Source: Scytonema sp. UIC 10036
Lineage (GTDB): Bacteria; Cyanobacteriota; Cyanobacteriia; Cyanobacteriales; Nostocaceae
Direction: 5' to 3'
DNA: 64,000 nucleotides
NCBI RefSeq assembly: GCF_009725235.1
Contig: NZ_WJFC01000008.1
Span: 80,183 to 144,182 of the forward strand
Below the pieces are notes generated by a model. That model saw nothing but the letters and a program-made list of their open reading frames with translations. It did no database searches and was not told where the DNA came from. Of the stretch, positions 1 to 8,212 are shown one piece after another. Position 1 is the stretch's first letter; each line of letters opens with the position of its first letter. Both the position numbers and the translations under genes were made by a program.

Positions 1-58
1 GGGCTTTAGCCCTACTACTTAAAATCTTTCATAAATCATTTAGGATTCCTGTATAGGA
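1..58. repeat. Dispersed non-coding repeat, partial
   Basis: This stretch resembles the reverse complement of 33595-33650: both have a GGGCT...CCCTAC block, then a CATAAAT...TTTA block and a TTCC(T)GTA end. It is therefore a dispersed repeat cut by the window edge. No coding content is seen. Confidence 0.4.
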
Positions 59-95
59 TGTGACCAGAAATTAAATAATTTTACTGAATGCCCGG

Positions 96-710
96 TCAGC
101 GATCGCTGCTCTTGTTCCAGTATCTAGCGATCGCTTGTTCGCTACCCAACCAACCAGCCACCTGAATCAGGGTGTCTATGAGTAACTTTTGCACGAGGTG
201 CGACGGACCGACAAGGACGGTGTCGGCTTTCCTTAATAATAAAGCGAGGTGCAAGGGATTGGTAGGCATTCCCTCACGATTGGTCTTACCGTCAATTGCT
301 AAACCAAACAATCCTCTGATAAATTGCTCAAACTGTCCTGCAGGTGTATTTTCACTTGTATATGTAACCCATTGCTCTGAAGCATTGCGGAAACTGTGTT
401 GCATGCCAGGGGGAACATACACGCTTTCTCCCGCTTGTAGTGTGAGGCGTTTGCCTCTCCCTCCAACCTCCATCTCCAAACATCCTTGCAACACGGTAAA
501 GGTTTCACCCATCTTGGTATGGTAGTGTAACGGGCTACCTTTAGCACCGGGGGGTAGATCGAAGCGCACTTTAAAGTACTCTCCTTCACCTGTGGGGTTT
601 GAGTGCAAAACCGTCATGCGATCGCCAGTCACTGGATTAACAATGGTTTCTGGTTGCTGAGTTGCGACTAAGTGGGCAGTTTGGGTTTGAATATTTGTCA
701 ATTCCTTCAT
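96..710 (-). CDS. Cupin-domain protein
   Basis: A 204-residue cytoplasmic protein with one cupin barrel in its N-terminal two thirds. Cupin motif 1 is complete (GSPLHYHTKMGETFTVLQG, about residues 58-76, with the two His and the Glu that bind a metal), and motif 2 is also complete (GESVYVPPGMQHSFRN, about 94-109). The C-terminal 80 residues are mostly helical and carry no recognised motif. Known cupins of this size are either metal-dependent small-molecule enzymes or ligand-binding proteins; the substrate cannot be told from the sequence. The gene is transcribed divergently from an AraC-type regulator 142 bp away, so that regulator probably controls it (inference). The family call is firm and the reaction is unknown. 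Confidence 0.85.
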   Translation of the reverse strand: MKELTNIQTQTAHLVATQQPETIVNPVTGDRMTVLHSNPTGEGEYFKVRFDLPPGAKGSPLHYHTKMGETFTVLQGCLEMEVGGRGKRLTLQAGESVYVPPGMQHSFRNASEQWVTYTSENTPAGQFEQFIRGLFGLAIDGKTNREGMPTNPLHLALLLRKADTVLVGPSHLVQKLLIDTLIQVAGWLGSEQAIARYWNKSSDR

Positions 711-852
711 AGCAAAAACTCCTTTGGGTTAAAATTTTGTTTGAAGCTTTGTGTTACCAGATGCATTGCTGCTTGGCTATAGTTCAAGAATATGGGTTCT
801 GCTTAGTCGTGAATTGACATATCCCGCCAAGAAGTTAACCGATCGTGACGAG

Positions 853-1872
853 ATGAAAGAAGCTACGTTCTCTGTTTACCTGACCCGCAGCATTGTGCAA
901 TATACAGTTGTAAAATATGGAGTTGATGCAGATAGCTTGTGTGCGGCGGCGGGGATTGAAACTACCCTGCTAAGCCAACCTGACGAGCGAATTCCAGGTA
1001 CACTTCACAGTGCCGTGTGGCGGGAAGCGATTCAGCGTACAGGGGATGAAAATCTTGGCTTACACCTGGGTGAAGTTTTCAATCTGGCAGCGTTTGGCAT
1101 TGTTGGCTATGTACTGGTGAATTGTCAAACACTCGAGCAAGTCTTGGAAAAGCTGTCGCGATATACCCATTTGTTTAGCCAAGGTGTGTACATTCGCTTT
1201 AATGTATCTGATGGTTTGGTGTTTTGTGACTGTGATATTGCGGACGACTTAAAAAACTACTTGTTAGCAGAACCTCGACAAGCCATTGAAAGTACTTTTT
1301 CATCTTTACTGACAGCAACAAGAGTTTTGACAGGAAAACAGCTTCGTCTTCACGCTGTTTGGTTTGGGTATCCACGCCCTGTTAATACTTCCGAACACGA
1401 TCGCATCTTTCAGACAAACATACAATTTTCAATGCCTACAAATCGTCTCATCTTTGATGCCAATTGCTTGAATTGGCCTATTTTATCAGCTAACTTGAAC
1501 CTTTTGTCAGTCTTCGAGCAACACGCAGAAGCAATGCTCAATACAATAGTTCGAGAGGATACCTATACTCGACAAGTGGTACAAGCGATCGCGCAACAAC
1601 TTAAAGGGGAACTACCATCAATTAAAGCGATCGCTCAATCTCTGGCAATCAGTGTTCGCCAATTGCAGCGAGAATTGCAAGCTGAAGGAAAATCTTACCA
1701 ACAAATTCTTGACGAAACGCGCAAAGAGTTGGCTTTGCGACATTTAAAGAACCCAGATACTCCCATTTATGATGTAGCGTTTTTGTTAGGATTTTCTGAA
1801 CCTAGTGCTTTTAACCGAGCATTTAAGCGATGGACGGGGAAAACTCCACGCAGTTATCGCCAGTCACCATAG
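853..1872 (+). CDS. AraC-family transcriptional regulator
   Basis: A one-component DNA-binding regulator of 339 residues from the ATG at 853. The N-terminal ~200 residues resemble the ligand-binding domain of OruR/ArgR-type AraC proteins (Arabinose_bd, PF12625). The C-terminal ~85 residues hold the double helix-turn-helix, with IKAIAQSLAISVRQLQREL as the first HTH and the family signature around DVAFLLGFSEPSAFNRAFKRW. An upstream in-frame start at 751 would add 34 residues with no family resemblance. The ATG at 853 begins MKEATFSVYLTRSIVQYTV, where homologues normally begin, so it is preferred. The gene is divergent from the cupin gene, which is its most likely target. Confidence 0.88.
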   Translation: MKEATFSVYLTRSIVQYTVVKYGVDADSLCAAAGIETTLLSQPDERIPGTLHSAVWREAIQRTGDENLGLHLGEVFNLAAFGIVGYVLVNCQTLEQVLEKLSRYTHLFSQGVYIRFNVSDGLVFCDCDIADDLKNYLLAEPRQAIESTFSSLLTATRVLTGKQLRLHAVWFGYPRPVNTSEHDRIFQTNIQFSMPTNRLIFDANCLNWPILSANLNLLSVFEQHAEAMLNTIVREDTYTRQVVQAIAQQLKGELPSIKAIAQSLAISVRQLQRELQAEGKSYQQILDETRKELALRHLKNPDTPIYDVAFLLGFSEPSAFNRAFKRWTGKTPRSYRQSP

Positions 1873-1978
1873 CAAAACACCTGGTTTGTAGTTGCGCTTT
1901 AGCGCTTGTATCGTTACTACGAACCTAATTTCTTAATAAGTTGTAAGGTGTGCGTGAATTGCATGCGCTGAAGCGCTA

Positions 1979-4900
1979 CTACGAACCTAATTTCTCAATA
2001 AGTTGTAAGATTTGTGCGAATTGATAGTTATGAGTTAGTTCGTGCAGGTCAGTTATCAGAGATGTGTAATTTTTTGGAATTTGTTCGATAAGATTGAGTA
2101 TATCATCATCGTAACACAAGAGTGCTGCACGATGTAAATCAGCAATCCACGTTTGAGGCATGACTGATAGATTCTCATTTGTTAATGAAGCACAGGTAGA
2201 TAGTTTTTCTTGTCTGCGGGCAACTGAAGATAACACTTCATCATTGGCATATATGTACTTTACTTCCAAATATTCTTCTATCTTGGCAAACAGCTCGCTT
2301 TCTTGGAAGGGTTTGCAGATGAAGTCATTACATCCGGCTTGGATGGCAAGGGTGCGATCGCTCGTTGAAGCTTGAGCTGATAGAGCAATGACGATAACCG
2401 ATTGACCTTCTGCAGTAGAACGAATATACTGTGTTGTTTGATACCCGTCCATTCCTGGCATCCGAATGTCCATCCAAATTAAATGGGGATGCCACTCTTG
2501 CCAAAGTTGAATACCTTCTTCTCCATCTTTGGCTGTTTCCACCTCAAACCCCTTTTGAGTCAGCAGCTTGAAAAGCAGGTGACGGTTTTCAGGCTCGTTA
2601 TCTACTACTAAAATTCTATAAGCTGGTTGTCCATCCGCTAGTCTGATGACTCGACGCTGAATTGGGGCTGGTGGTACTTCTGATGCTTTTGCCAACTGAA
2701 CTTGAACTTGAACACTAAAAGTACTGCCTTGACCGAAAGTACTGCTCACTGTGATGGTACCACCTAGTAGATATGCATACTTAAGGCTAATTGTCAATCC
2801 CAATCCTGTTCCTTCTTGCGAGGATCTGCCAGAATGTGTTTGGGTAAATGCATCAAAGATAGTATCAAGTTCGTGTGATGCAATCCCAATCCCGGTATCT
2901 TGAACAGTGAAGAGAAGAGTCTCGATAAGTGGAGATGTAGCGATCTCCTTATCTGTCTGATTTTGCCCTTGCTTTGCTCCTCTTTTTGCTGTCAGAATTA
3001 CGCTACCTTTTGTGGTGAATTTGATAGCATTGCTTAGTAAATTTGTTAAGATTTGGCGGAGTTTGTTACCATCAGTTGTAATAAATTGCGGTAAATCTGA
3101 AGCAAGGTGAAGGAAAAGTTGCAAACCTTTGGCTTCAGAACGCTGACGAAACATAGCCTGTAAAGAATATAATAAGGCGTAGAGGTCAAAACTACTTTCG
3201 TCTAACGTAACTCGTTCCGCTTCGATTTTTGATAAGTCAAGAATATCATTGATGATGCTCAGCAAGTGCTCGCCACTGCGATGCATAATTTGTAAGTTTT
3301 CTTGCTGTTCTGGTGTGAGGGATGAGTCATGGCTCATAACTTGAGCAAAGCCTAAAATAACATTTAAAGGTGTCCGGAGTTCGTGACTCATGTTTGCGAG
3401 GAAAATACTTTTCGCTTTATTTGCGACTTCTGCGGCTTCCTTTGCTTGTTGCAGTTCAACCTCAGTTTGTTTGCGATCGTTTATATCTCGATGCGTTCCT
3501 GTCATTCGTAAGGGTTTTCCATTTTCATCCCAAGCCACAACTTTGCCGTAGTCAGCAATCCATTTCCATTCTCCAGATTTGGTTTGGAGTCGATAGTCAA
3601 ACCCATAGCGAACTGAAAAATCTTTCAGGTGCGCTTCCAAGATTTTTTTCACCCAAACTAGATCCTCAGGATGAACCAGTTTTTCCCATGTACTTACATC
3701 TTGAGGGAATTCGTTGGCATCATAGCCAAGCATTTCAAAGTACTTAGGACTGAAGTAAACTTCACCCGTGCTCAAATTCCAGTCCCATAATCCATCGCCC
3801 GCTCCTTCGAGTGCCAGTTTTAATCGTTCTTCGCCCAGCTGCAATTCAGATGTTCGTTCGCAAACTCGCTTTTCTAATTCGGCATTTGTCTGTTGCAATG
3901 CTAGTAATGAGATTTGCAGTCGATCTGCCATATCTCTAAATGAATCTGCCAGTTCTCCTACTTCATCTTCTCTATATATAGTCACTGGATCGTTAAAATC
4001 TCCATGAGATATTTTCTTGGCTGCTGCATTTAAATTTTTTAAAGGACGGGTTATCCAGTTAGATGTAAAAACGCCAATTGCTGTGGCAGAAAAAGCGGCT
4101 GCTACACATAACAATATAGTAGTATGTGTATGCTCGTTGATTTGTGCCATGAAATCTGACTCTGGCACTACAATAACAATTACCCAATCCAAACCAAGTT
4201 TATCCTGATAAGGAATAACTTGCAGAAACTGGCGATGGTTGTTAGCCCAAAAGCTCAGTTGCTGACTTTTTTGAAAACCTTTGAAACTCCCAAACTTTGC
4301 TTGTAAATATTGACTTGTTGCTTGAATCAAAGCGTCATGACTATCAATTGCTTTGATTCTCTTTAACTTGCCACTGCCATTTTCCTGTTGAAAGGGAATC
4401 GGCTGTCGATCGCTTGAACTTCCTACCAAAAGCCCGTTGCGTTCAACAATAAAAATTTTTCCTGTTTGACCAACCTTTATACTAGCTAAAAATTTGCGAA
4501 AAAAGGACAGATCGCAGGCACTAGAGAATACACCAAGCAGTTTCTTTGTTTTTGGCTCGTAAATGGGATAATTAGCATTGAGGGACATATCCGAATTATC
4601 GGCAAGCACAAAAATAGGACTCCAAACGGGTTTCCCCGCTTCAACAGTTGCTCGGTACCAAGGTCGTTCTTTTAGCTGAAATTGTCGAATTGTTTTTATA
4701 CGATTGAGTTTTTTTCTGTTCCTGTCTACAGCATCATAATATACCAAGCCAGGGTTCGTGGGGTCGGAACTCAATAGGCTCAGTTGGGGGTTACGATTGG
4801 CAAGAATGAAATGACCTTGTACTGTACCCACCATTACATGGCTGACAGTTTCAAATTGCATGAGTTGGTTAAAAAGATAACGTTCCAACTCCCGGCGGTT

Positions 4901-5194
4901 CTGAAAATCTAGGTACCCCAAACGAACGGCATTAGCATTTATACGGTTGATTTGTGGTGGGGTAGCGAAATAGTTGTTGAGGTATAAGTTGACGCGATCT
5001 CCCACCTCTGTCATCAACTGATTTGCCATCTCATTAACTGCCTGTTGCCCATTTTTAAAGGATAGGTAACCAACTAGCGCTGTTGCAGCAATCATCTGTA
5101 ACACGAATGGAACAACGAGCACCCAACTTAGGGAAAGATGACTTACGCGGAGTTTAGAATGTTGAATATGAGAGGTTGGGAGTTGGTTGCTCAT
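1979..5194 (-). CDS. Hybrid sensor histidine kinase (Cache-HAMP-PAS-HisKA-HATPase-REC)
   Basis: A 1071-residue membrane receptor kinase. Membrane segment 1 is at about 24-46, an extracytoplasmic Cache-like sensor at 50-350, membrane segment 2 at 357-381 and HAMP at 382-435. A coiled stretch and a PAS domain (about 457-576) follow. The kinase core has the H-box HELRTPLNVILGFAQ with phospho-acceptor His604, an N-box at NLLSNAIKF, and G-boxes DTGIGI and GTGLGL. A receiver domain follows (about 860-978, phospho-acceptor Asp909 in IWMDIRMPG). The last ~90 residues have no clear domain; they could be a worn Hpt-like helical region, but no Hpt His is obvious. It lies 27 bp downstream of the diguanylate cyclase gene on the same strand, so the two probably form one operon and one circuit. 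The stimulus is unknown. Confidence 0.93.
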   Translation of the reverse strand: MSNQLPTSHIQHSKLRVSHLSLSWVLVVPFVLQMIAATALVGYLSFKNGQQAVNEMANQLMTEVGDRVNLYLNNYFATPPQINRINANAVRLGYLDFQNRRELERYLFNQLMQFETVSHVMVGTVQGHFILANRNPQLSLLSSDPTNPGLVYYDAVDRNRKKLNRIKTIRQFQLKERPWYRATVEAGKPVWSPIFVLADNSDMSLNANYPIYEPKTKKLLGVFSSACDLSFFRKFLASIKVGQTGKIFIVERNGLLVGSSSDRQPIPFQQENGSGKLKRIKAIDSHDALIQATSQYLQAKFGSFKGFQKSQQLSFWANNHRQFLQVIPYQDKLGLDWVIVIVVPESDFMAQINEHTHTTILLCVAAAFSATAIGVFTSNWITRPLKNLNAAAKKISHGDFNDPVTIYREDEVGELADSFRDMADRLQISLLALQQTNAELEKRVCERTSELQLGEERLKLALEGAGDGLWDWNLSTGEVYFSPKYFEMLGYDANEFPQDVSTWEKLVHPEDLVWVKKILEAHLKDFSVRYGFDYRLQTKSGEWKWIADYGKVVAWDENGKPLRMTGTHRDINDRKQTEVELQQAKEAAEVANKAKSIFLANMSHELRTPLNVILGFAQVMSHDSSLTPEQQENLQIMHRSGEHLLSIINDILDLSKIEAERVTLDESSFDLYALLYSLQAMFRQRSEAKGLQLFLHLASDLPQFITTDGNKLRQILTNLLSNAIKFTTKGSVILTAKRGAKQGQNQTDKEIATSPLIETLLFTVQDTGIGIASHELDTIFDAFTQTHSGRSSQEGTGLGLTISLKYAYLLGGTITVSSTFGQGSTFSVQVQVQLAKASEVPPAPIQRRVIRLADGQPAYRILVVDNEPENRHLLFKLLTQKGFEVETAKDGEEGIQLWQEWHPHLIWMDIRMPGMDGYQTTQYIRSTAEGQSVIVIALSAQASTSDRTLAIQAGCNDFICKPFQESELFAKIEEYLEVKYIYANDEVLSSVARRQEKLSTCASLTNENLSVMPQTWIADLHRAALLCYDDDILNLIEQIPKNYTSLITDLHELTHNYQFAQILQLIEKLGS

Positions 5195-5221
5195 TGCTTT
5201 TAGTCTAGCTAGTTGAAGAAT

Positions 5222-6808
5222 TCATCTAGAATAACTGATGCCATAAGTGTTGCGCCCCTTTGCCTTTGCAATGTAAAGAGCTTCATCTGCTGCTGCAACC
5301 AAGTTCTCCGGTGAGTTTTCTATTGTAGGAACAACACAGGCAATGCCCATGCTTATGGTGACAAATTCACTTACAAGGGAAGATTCATGAGGAATGGCTA
5401 GAGCCGCTATTTCTGTTTGCATTTTTTGTGCTACGTGAGCTGCTCCATTCAAATCGGTGTTGGGTAAAAGTATGACAAACTCTTCCCCTCCATAGCGAGC
5501 CACTAAATCCGCAGGGCGTCTGCTGTTGTTAGCAAGAGCTTGTGCTACCTGTTTCAAGCACATATCCCCTGCTTGATGCCCGTAGCGATCGTTGTAGTAC
5601 TTGAAGTAATCTATATCGCAGAGGATCAATGCTAAATAAGTTTCCTCGCGCCGCAATCGCCGCCATTCCTGACTCAAGGATTCATCAAAACAACGACGGT
5701 TCGCTATTTGCGTTAAACTATCTAAGTTAGCCAAGCGTAGGAGTTCTTGATTTGCTTGTCTGAGTGATTCTTCTGCTTTCTTGCGCTGCATAAGTTCACC
5801 AAGTTGAAGCGCAACGGCATTGACAAGCTGCATAATTTTGAACTCATAGGGCGTTTGGCAATGTTTGAAGAAGACTAAAACAGCCAGTACTTGTTCATCC
5901 AGCACAATTGGAACACCAAAAACAGCTTTTAATCCAGCTGCGATCGCTGCTTCAGTACGTAGAAAGATAGGTTCTTGCACCTGTGCTAAGTCCTCAATCC
6001 ATAAAGGTTGCAACAATTCCCAAACTCTCCCAACTAAGCCCATGTAAGGTGCAAACGTTCGCTCGGAACTTGCTTTATGAAAGTGGCTGAGTTGTACATT
6101 ACTAGAGTCATAACAAGTTCGCCTTAATTGCAAATTTGTGCTGTCTTCAGTCAGAATCCAAGCTTCCGCATAGTCCCAACCAATCCCCCGACGTACTTCA
6201 CATAACACAGCATCAAGAGCACAGTCAAAATTAGACGCCTGAGTGACTGCTTGAATCGTTTTCAACAACAGTTTAGTTTCTGCTTCCGCTTGTTGTCTTT
6301 CTTGGATTTCTTGATGTAGTCTCTCATTTTGTGTGTAAAGCTCTTGTTGTTGCTGTTGAATTGTAAGTTGATGGTTGATTCGCACTAAAACTTCTTCAGC
6401 CTGAAAAGGTTTGGTGATGTAATCTACACCTCCACTTTCAAAAGCTTTAACTTTATCTGTAGCGTCATCTAAGGCGCTTAAGAAAATAATAGGGATTGCC
6501 CAGGTTTCTGAAGATTTTTTTAGCTTCGCACAAACTTCATATCCATCCATATCTGGCATTTTAATATCTAACAAAATGAGGTCAGGTTTTTCTACTTGAA
6601 TAGTTTCTATTGCCACCTGACCGCTCATCGCTTTCCGAACTTTGTATCCATTTTTCTGAAGGATAGCAGCAAGTATCCGAAGGTTATCGAGATGGTCATC
6701 AACAATTAACAAATTTGCCTTGGTTCTTAATATTTCTGTTTGTGGCGATTGTACAGACTCCGTACTTTTTTGAAGGTTTTTGGTGACTCCCTGAAGTTTT
6801 ATAATCAT
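5222..6808 (-). CDS. Response regulator with GAF and diguanylate cyclase domains
   Basis: A 528-residue soluble protein that should make cyclic-di-GMP. Domain order is a receiver (about 32-150, phospho-acceptor Asp81 in LILLDIKMPDMDG), a Gln-rich coiled coil (150-180), a GAF domain (about 190-340) and a GGDEF domain (about 355-525). The active site is GGEEF (residues 440-444). An RxxD product-inhibition site (Arg431 to Asp434) sits five residues before it, so feedback control by c-di-GMP is expected. It is the first gene of a pair with the hybrid kinase downstream, which may phosphorylate its receiver (inference). There is no EAL domain. Confidence 0.93.
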   Translation of the reverse strand: MIIKLQGVTKNLQKSTESVQSPQTEILRTKANLLIVDDHLDNLRILAAILQKNGYKVRKAMSGQVAIETIQVEKPDLILLDIKMPDMDGYEVCAKLKKSSETWAIPIIFLSALDDATDKVKAFESGGVDYITKPFQAEEVLVRINHQLTIQQQQQELYTQNERLHQEIQERQQAEAETKLLLKTIQAVTQASNFDCALDAVLCEVRRGIGWDYAEAWILTEDSTNLQLRRTCYDSSNVQLSHFHKASSERTFAPYMGLVGRVWELLQPLWIEDLAQVQEPIFLRTEAAIAAGLKAVFGVPIVLDEQVLAVLVFFKHCQTPYEFKIMQLVNAVALQLGELMQRKKAEESLRQANQELLRLANLDSLTQIANRRCFDESLSQEWRRLRREETYLALILCDIDYFKYYNDRYGHQAGDMCLKQVAQALANNSRRPADLVARYGGEEFVILLPNTDLNGAAHVAQKMQTEIAALAIPHESSLVSEFVTISMGIACVVPTIENSPENLVAAADEALYIAKAKGRNTYGISYSR

Positions 6809-7128
6809 TCTATGTAAAATTTTAATAAATTTGTATAAATTATTTCTAACAGCTTAACTTGAAAAACAAGATTACACAAATCTTAAGTTCTCGATGTTTG
6901 ACCAAAGGGGATGCCTTTGGTTTATCGAGCTATACTATTAGAGGTCATTTATAAAGTAAATCTTAAATCGCCAAATGTATTGTGTAGGTTGGGTTGAGGA
7001 ACGAAACCCAAAAATTTGATTCAATGTTGGGTTTCGTTCCTCAACCCAACCTACTTATGTTTAACAAAGGCAACAATAATTTTCAAAAAGGTTCATTTAT
7101 TCTTGAAGAGTAGAATGAAGTTTATAGC
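6809..7128. other. Intergenic region with a long palindrome
   Basis: This 320-bp gap lies between two minus-strand genes: the HEAT gene (ending at 7129) and the diguanylate cyclase gene (starting at 6808). It holds the palindrome listed at 6984-7054. The AT-rich 6810-6900 part probably carries the promoter of the signalling operon, but no clear -35/-10 pair was identified. Confidence 0.5.
6984..7054. repeat. Long perfect palindrome, dispersed cyanobacterial repeat
   Basis: Two arms of about 28 bp, beginning GTAGGTTGGGTTGAGGAACG on one side and ending in its reverse complement, are separated by a short loop. Diverged relatives occur at 12173-12241 and 33709-33783, and half copies lie near 19744 and 20942. 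The spread and the hairpin shape fit a small non-autonomous repeat. A transcription-terminator role for the HEAT gene is possible, but no T-tract follows. Confidence 0.8.
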
Positions 7129-8100
7129 TTAAGGACTGTTAATAGCATTATAGTTGAGTATATCATCATCTCCTCTTTCTCTAACAACTTGCTCGACTCG
7201 CTGCCACAATTCAGCATTTTCTCGGTAGATGCTTAAAGCCGCGATCGCATCTTTTGCGTCTATACTTTTTCCTTCTTTGATAAGAGATAATAAAAACTCG
7301 GATGAGGAATCTTGTCGCAGCATTGCGATCGCAAGCAACCCTGTTCGACGCAATTGTGCATTTATTGTTTTCTCCCACCAACTTTTGAGAATAAGAAATG
7401 CTTCATTTAATCGTGATTCACCTAGTGCTAAAGCAGCAAGCTCGCAAACTTGTTCTTCTGAAGCTACAAGAAAACTCGCAATCAAAGGCAGCGATTGTAT
7501 GGGAGCAAGTTGTAATAGAGCAATAAAGCATTCTGAGAGAACTTGAGGTGCTTTATCCCCCATGCGAACTTTCAAACGCAGTAATGGTACCCCTTGAGAA
7601 TTGGCAGTATAAGCAATTGCTTTAGCTGCAGCTACTCGTGCTTCCGGTTTTGGATCGGCGAGCAAATCTGCTAATTCGTTCATCACATCAGGATAATTCA
7701 TCCGTACCAAACCTAAAGCGCATATTCCGCGCAAAATGGCTGCTGTATCTTCTTTGCCTCCCCAAACAGGTTCCATTTGAATGTGGTGAATTCCTTGGAG
7801 AAAAAGGCTCTCCTCACCGTACTCGAAGCGGTAGAGAGTTTCTGCAATCTCCTTTTTGGCAAGACAACCTGGATCGGTGTCTGCTGGCTTGACCATCATT
7901 CGCTCAAATGCTGCAACAAGGTCGGGAATCATGTTTGCAATCGCCAATTCTCCTACTATCTTTGCAGTGCGGGCAACAGCTACAGAGTATTTGCTTTTCA
8001 GGGTTTGACGCAGAATTGCGATCGCTTGCTCATCAAGAGGATTTTCTCGAATTTGAGCCAAGACAGATAAAGTTTCTTCAAGCTTGCGTAATTTTGCCAT
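7129..8100 (-). CDS. HEAT-repeat protein
   Basis: A 323-residue all-helical protein, predicted soluble, with several HEAT-type repeats. Recognisable units include AVARTAKIVGELAIANMIPDL, DVMNELADLLADPKPEARVAAA and EEQVCELAALALGESRLNEA. HEAT proteins are protein-protein scaffolds; in cyanobacteria some act as phycobilin lyase-like factors, but no lyase signature is visible here. It is transcribed divergently from the GMC oxidoreductase gene 112 bp away. The fold call is good and the specific role is unknown. Confidence 0.78.
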   Translation of the reverse strand: MAKLRKLEETLSVLAQIRENPLDEQAIAILRQTLKSKYSVAVARTAKIVGELAIANMIPDLVAAFERMMVKPADTDPGCLAKKEIAETLYRFEYGEESLFLQGIHHIQMEPVWGGKEDTAAILRGICALGLVRMNYPDVMNELADLLADPKPEARVAAAKAIAYTANSQGVPLLRLKVRMGDKAPQVLSECFIALLQLAPIQSLPLIASFLVASEEQVCELAALALGESRLNEAFLILKSWWEKTINAQLRRTGLLAIAMLRQDSSSEFLLSLIKEGKSIDAKDAIAALSIYRENAELWQRVEQVVRERGDDDILNYNAINSP

Positions 8101-8199
8101 ATGTTAGTGAATCAGTACCTAATTGCATCAACTATATCTATATGTATGTTTTGATGGAACTTCAGTCCTAAGGGACGAGTGACCATTTTTTCCACAAGT

Positions 8200-8205
8200 A
8201 GGAGG
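8200..8205 (+). promoter_or_regulatory. Strong ribosome binding site
   Basis: A consensus AGGAGG lies 7 nt before the ATG at 8213. It fixes the start of the GMC oxidoreductase gene, even though its N-terminal region is atypical for the family. Confidence 0.85.
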
Positions 8206-8212
8206 TTATCAT

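Noticed and set aside
172..525. 117-residue plus-strand ORF
   Set aside because: It is antisense to the clear cupin gene and has no recognisable features.
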